DNA from: RECO01 sp050485385
GTDB taxonomy: Bacteria > Pseudomonadota > Alphaproteobacteria > Geminicoccales > Geminicoccaceae
Direction of reading: 5' to 3'
DNA: 8,919 bases
NCBI GenBank assembly: GCA_050485385.1
Contig: JBJHBG010000151.1
Location: 1 to 8,919 of the forward strand
A program made the position numbers and the translations under genes. Under the pieces are notes generated by a model. The model worked only from the letters and a program-made list of their open reading frames with translations, was not told the origin of the DNA and searched no databases. Shown piece after piece: positions 6,286 through 8,919 of the stretch. Within the stretch, counting starts at the first letter, position 1, and each line of letters starts with the position of its first letter.

Positions 6286-7068
6286 ATGGGCGACGGCGTG
6301 ACGATGCAGGAGATGACGTGGCCGGAGTTCGCCGCGGCCGTCGGGCGCGGAGCGCCGATCCTGCTCGGCGTCGCCGCGACCGAGCAGCACGGCCCGCATC
6401 TGCCGCTCGGTACCGACGCGCTGCTCGCGACCGAGTTGCTGCGCCGGGCCGCGATCGAGCTCGGCGCCGTCGTGGCACCGACCATTGCCTACGGTGGCAA
6501 GTCGCAGCCCAAAAGCGGCGGCGGCGACGCCTTTCCCGGCACCGTCAGCCTGGATGCGACGACACTGATCGCGACCGTGCGCGACGTGCTGCGCCACTTG
6601 GTGCGTCACGGGGCACGCCGGATCGGCATCCTCAACGGCCATCTCGAGAACCGCTGGTACACGACCGAGGCCATCGACCTCGCGCTGCGCGATGCGCGGG
6701 CCGAGTGCGTCCACGACCTCGTGGTGGTGCATTTGACCGGCGACGACGCGCTCTCGACCGAGCTTTTGAACGCGATGTTTCCCGCGGGCTTTCCCGGCTT
6801 CGCCTTGGAGCATGCGGCGCGGATCGAGACGTCGATGATGGCCCATCTGTTCCCGCACCTCGTGCGTGCGGATCGCGTGCCGGAGGGTCCGGCGGCGGCG
6901 TTCCCGCCCTTCGACCTACACCCGCACGCGCTGATGCCGACGCCGCCGTCGGGCGTGCTGGCGCCGGCCGGCGGCTACGACGCCGAGTTCGGCCGCCGGC
7001 TGACCGATGAAATGGTACAATATATCATCAAGAGCGTGCGCGCTGCGTTCGCCATGGATACCAAGTAG
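6286..7068 (+). CDS. Creatininase-family amidohydrolase
   Basis: This 260-residue cytoplasmic enzyme belongs to the creatininase superfamily of binuclear metal amidohydrolases, which open cyclic amides such as creatinine. Other members act on formamides and pyrimidine- or flavin-related intermediates. The motif ATEQHGPHLPLGTD (31-44) gives E33, H35 and D44, and NGHLEN (117-122) gives H119 and E121. These align, one residue shifted, with the metal ligands E34, H36, D45, H120 and E122 of Pseudomonas creatininase. The NGHxEN form is that of true creatininase rather than the NGHGGN seen in many relatives. EHAARIETS (175-183) carries the further conserved H176 and E181. No Trp occurs between 150 and 175, where creatininase has substrate-loop Trp residues, so creatinine itself may not be the substrate. 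I start at ATG 6286 with AAGAGG 9 bases upstream; ATG 6184 is less likely. The ABC transporter genes follow on the same strand. Confidence 0.9.
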   Translation: MGDGVTMQEMTWPEFAAAVGRGAPILLGVAATEQHGPHLPLGTDALLATELLRRAAIELGAVVAPTIAYGGKSQPKSGGGDAFPGTVSLDATTLIATVRDVLRHLVRHGARRIGILNGHLENRWYTTEAIDLALRDARAECVHDLVVVHLTGDDALSTELLNAMFPAGFPGFALEHAARIETSMMAHLFPHLVRADRVPEGPAAAFPPFDLHPHALMPTPPSGVLAPAGGYDAEFGRRLTDEMVQYIIKSVRAAFAMDTK

Positions 7069-7070
7069 AT

Positions 7071-7105
7071 GCCAAAAAACGGGCAGCGGTGCTCGCCGTT
7101 TCGGC
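7071..7105 (+). terminator. Weak hairpin after the creatininase stop, possible partial terminator
   Basis: AAACGG (7077-7082) can pair with CCGTTT (7096-7101), with outer GCC/GGC pairs at 7071-7073 and 7103-7105. It begins two bases after the creatininase TAG. Only three T residues follow the stem on the plus strand, so it is a poor intrinsic terminator and may only lower read-through into the transporter genes. Confidence 0.25.
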
Positions 7106-7149
7106 AAGAGGAAGTCGGGCCTCGTGTCGCTGCGGCATTTTCGCTCGGT

Positions 7150-7164
7150 TGGCACGGTTCGTGC
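7150..7164 (+). promoter_or_regulatory. Candidate sigma-54 (RpoN) promoter before the ABC transporter genes
   Basis: The stretch TGGCACGGTTCGTGC keeps the invariant GG-N10-GC spacing of -24/-12 elements. It matches TGGCACG at -24 exactly and TGC of TTGC at -12. It lies 49 bases before the ATG of the substrate-binding protein, a plausible leader length. No regulator binding site was recognised upstream. This is inferred from a consensus match only. Confidence 0.45.
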
Positions 7165-7213
7165 GGAGCGCGTCGTGCGGCCAGACGGGCCGCCCTCACT
7201 TTGGAGACGTGCC

Positions 7214-8287
7214 ATGTGCGACCACCACGGTGACCGGTCCTTTCCCTGCCGCGACCGCCTCGCGCTCGACCGTCGCAAGCTCTTGCGCCGCGCCGCCGAG
7301 GGCACGGTCGTGGTCGGCCTCTCCACGGGTCTCTTCGGCGGCATGGGCAGCGCGCTTGCCAACTCGCGCGTGACGGCGACCCACGGCAACGGCTTCTGCA
7401 ATCTGGGCCTCTTCCTCGCCCACGCCCGCCAACTCGCAGCCGAAGACGGCGTCCGGCTCGAATTCGCGAACGCGCCGACCTTCGCCGAGCACGTCACCTT
7501 CCTCGGCATCGGCGCCGTGGATATCAGCATCGTGCCCTATACGAGCTTCATCGGCCTCTACGATGCGGGCGCACCCGTCAAGATCATCGCCGGCGGCGGC
7601 GTCGAGGGTTGCGGCATCGTCTCGCAGCCCGGCCTCGACACGGCGGACAAGCTGCGCGGCAAGACGCTCGGCACCTTCCAGCTCGATACGCTGGAGGTCA
7701 TGCCCTACGACTGGCTGAAGGCGCAAGGCGTCGACTTCGCCGACATCACCGTGCGCTACATGGGCTCGACGCCGGAGGCCGTGGAGGCGTTCAAGGCCGG
7801 CGCGTTGGACTGGATTTGCACCATCGAGCCCTATGCCTCGGCGCTCGTCCGCGACGTGCCGGGCGCGCACATGCTGTCCGACGGCCGCGACATCTACGGC
7901 CCCAACTACACCGACTGCGTGCTCGCCGCACGGACCTCGATCATCGAGCAGCAGCCCGAGGTGGTGAAGGCGATCATCAAGGCCATGATGCGCGCCCAGC
8001 ACGCCTTCGAGACCGAGCGCGAGCAGGTGCTCGAGGAACTGGTCGGCGTCTACTACAAGACCTCGATGGAGAACGCCCGCATCGCCGCCGACAAGCAGCC
8101 GGTGATCGTCGATGCGCGCGATCAGACCGACTTCATCCTCGGCCGCACCGACAGCGTGCTGGAGATGGGCTACATCAGCCAGAAGCCCGGCCCCGAAGCC
8201 ATCGACTGGACGCTCCTGGAAGAGGTGATCGCCGAGAACCCCGACCTCTACGGCAGCCTCGAGAACAAGTCGACGATGGCCGGCTAG
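7214..8287 (+). CDS. ABC transporter substrate-binding protein, NMT1/SsuA-like, with Tat signal
   Basis: This 357-residue protein is the periplasmic binding component of an ABC importer of the NMT1/THI5/SsuA superfamily, whose members take up nitrate, taurine, alkanesulfonates, hydroxymethylpyrimidine and similar compounds. The N-terminus has a twin-arginine motif DRRKLLRR (19-26), a hydrophobic segment to about residue 47, and a likely cleavage after SALA (46-49), so Tat export is expected. The mature part shows the family pattern: GAVDISIVPYTSFIGLYDAG (a two-lobed fold strand and hinge), KIIAGGG, DKLRGKTLGTF, and MGSTPEAVEAFKAGALDW. The ligand cannot be read from the sequence. The pre-signal region is long and holds two Cys and two His (C2, H4, H5, C12). 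ATG 7214 is chosen because GGAG lies 7 bases before it and it directly precedes the Tat region. The permease gene starts 4 bases after its stop, so both form one operon. Confidence 0.92.
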   Translation: MCDHHGDRSFPCRDRLALDRRKLLRRAAEGTVVVGLSTGLFGGMGSALANSRVTATHGNGFCNLGLFLAHARQLAAEDGVRLEFANAPTFAEHVTFLGIGAVDISIVPYTSFIGLYDAGAPVKIIAGGGVEGCGIVSQPGLDTADKLRGKTLGTFQLDTLEVMPYDWLKAQGVDFADITVRYMGSTPEAVEAFKAGALDWICTIEPYASALVRDVPGAHMLSDGRDIYGPNYTDCVLAARTSIIEQQPEVVKAIIKAMMRAQHAFETEREQVLEELVGVYYKTSMENARIAADKQPVIVDARDQTDFILGRTDSVLEMGYISQKPGPEAIDWTLLEEVIAENPDLYGSLENKSTMAG

Positions 8288-8291
8288 GGCC

Positions 8292-8919
8292 ATGGCGACG
8301 ACGACGGAACCTGTCGGCGCCCGCCGCTCGTCGCCGGCGGCGCCGCGCCCCTTCACCCGCACGGACCGCCTGCTGGCGACCGTGCGGAACGCCTTGCCGG
8401 CCGTCGGCTGGACGATCCTGTCGGTCGGCCTCTTCGCCGCGATCTGGGAGGTCCTGTCGCTGCTCGGCTGGGCCGACCGTCAGCTCTTGCCGCCGCCGAG
8501 CGTGTTCCTGAGCGATCTCAGCCACCAAGCCCAGTACTTCAACACCGCCCAACGCTGGCAGATCGGCGTCTCGCCGGACGCTGGCCCCAGCCCCGAGATG
8601 GCGGTGCTGATCACCGTCGCCTCGACCACCATGCGCGTGCTGTCCGGGCTCTTCCTCGCCTCGGTCTGTGCCATCAGCCTCGGCGTGGCGGTACGGTACT
8701 GGCGGCTCCTCGGCAATCTCACCCTGCCGACGGTGACGCTGCTGGCTCCGGTCTCGCCCGTCGCCTGGCTGCCGGTCGCCATCTTCCTCTTCGGCATCGG
8801 CGACAAGCCCGCCATCTTCATGGTGTTCATCGCGCTGTTCTTCACCATGACGCTGGCGACGATTACGCAGATCGACAGCGTCAACCGCAACTACCTGAAC
8901 GTGGCGCGGACCATGGGGG
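8292..8919 (+). CDS. ABC transporter permease, SsuC/TauC-like (BPD inner-membrane family), 3' end cut
   Basis: This is the inner-membrane channel subunit partnering the binding protein just upstream (gap 4 bases, consistent with translational coupling). The 209 visible residues include a charged, Pro/Ala-rich cytoplasmic N-terminus (1-36), a first membrane helix (about 38-58), the periplasmic LPPPSVF (66-72) seen in SsuC/TauC proteins, and three more hydrophobic spans (about 104-136, 143-168 and 172-190). The frame reaches NVARTMG (203-209) at the right edge. That is the beginning of the EAA loop, which contacts the ATPase and normally continues into GAS. About 70-90 residues are missing, judged by the family's usual 250-290. 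The ATG has only a weak AGGG before it. The ATPase gene is expected beyond the window. Substrate unknown. Confidence 0.9.
   Translation, partial: MATTTEPVGARRSSPAAPRPFTRTDRLLATVRNALPAVGWTILSVGLFAAIWEVLSLLGWADRQLLPPPSVFLSDLSHQAQYFNTAQRWQIGVSPDAGPSPEMAVLITVASTTMRVLSGLFLASVCAISLGVAVRYWRLLGNLTLPTVTLLAPVSPVAWLPVAIFLFGIGDKPAIFMVFIALFFTMTLATITQIDSVNRNYLNVARTMG

Larger units (their letters stand above)
7069..7213 (+). promoter_or_regulatory. Intergenic region between creatininase-family gene and ABC transporter genes
   Basis: At 145 bases this is the longest gap in the window. It contains a hairpin right after the creatininase stop, the sigma-54-like element at 7150-7164, and GGAG (7203-7206) 7 bases before ATG 7214. 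A frame open through it from 7007 continues into the binding protein but has no signal-peptide or family character before 7214. Confidence 0.55.

Noticed and set aside
6161..6478. A longer PfkB protein starting at 6478
   Set aside because: The extra residues are Arg/Ala/Ser-rich, overlap the creatininase gene on the other strand, and precede a TTG with a well-placed GAGGGG and the exact family N-terminus.
1..8919. Mobile elements, CRISPR arrays, tRNA genes or phage genes
   Set aside because: I looked for terminal inverted repeats, transposase motifs, regularly spaced repeats and tRNA arms and saw none. Codon and base use appear uniform across the window, with no sign of a recent insertion.

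Overview
The window is GC-rich, tightly packed bacterial chromosome, most likely from an alphaproteobacterium. Support for this is the very high G+C at third codon positions, frequent GTG and TTG starts, a DUF1244 (SMc04008-type) protein typical of alpha- and gammaproteobacteria, and metabolic genes with 4-base stop/start overlaps. Nothing in the sequence fixes the genus. I see no tRNA, rRNA, CRISPR array, insertion sequence or phage gene, and no gene-free stretch longer than about 150 bases.

Layout. (1) Bases 1-2197, minus strand: a three-gene overlapping operon read right to left. It holds a DSD1/D-threonine-aldolase-type PLP enzyme (1127-2197), a 3-hydroxyisobutyrate-dehydrogenase-family oxidoreductase (282-1130) and an unrecognised protein cut by the window edge (1-285). 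(2) Bases 2329-3051, plus strand: a class III (SIRT5/CobB-like) sirtuin, divergent from operon 1 across a 131-base spacer. (3) Bases 3052-6160, minus strand: a Pfk-2-like PfkB sugar-phosphate kinase, an SLC13-type permease with two RCK_C domains, and a DUF1244 protein. The sirtuin and DUF1244 genes converge with no bases between their stop codons. (4) Bases 6286-8919, plus strand: a creatininase-family amidohydrolase, a Tat-exported NMT1/SsuA-type substrate-binding protein, and the start of an ABC permease cut by the right edge. The ATPase probably lies beyond the window.

How they may work together. Operon 1 looks like a small catabolic cassette for a beta-hydroxy amino acid or a related hydroxy acid. 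Region 4 looks like uptake plus hydrolysis of a small nitrogenous compound; a GG-N10-GC element resembling a sigma-54 promoter lies just before the transporter genes and would fit nitrogen control. Region 3 joins a glycolytic-type kinase to an anion transporter. Its leader can fold into a hairpin that takes in part of the kinase ribosome-binding site.

No radically new system is evident. The points most worth following are the creatininase/ABC pairing with its possible sigma-54 site, the pfkB leader hairpin, and the substrate of the PLP-enzyme/dehydrogenase pair. Several starts were moved from the longest reading frame to internal GTG, TTG or ATG codons because a clear Shine-Dalgarno sequence sits before them.
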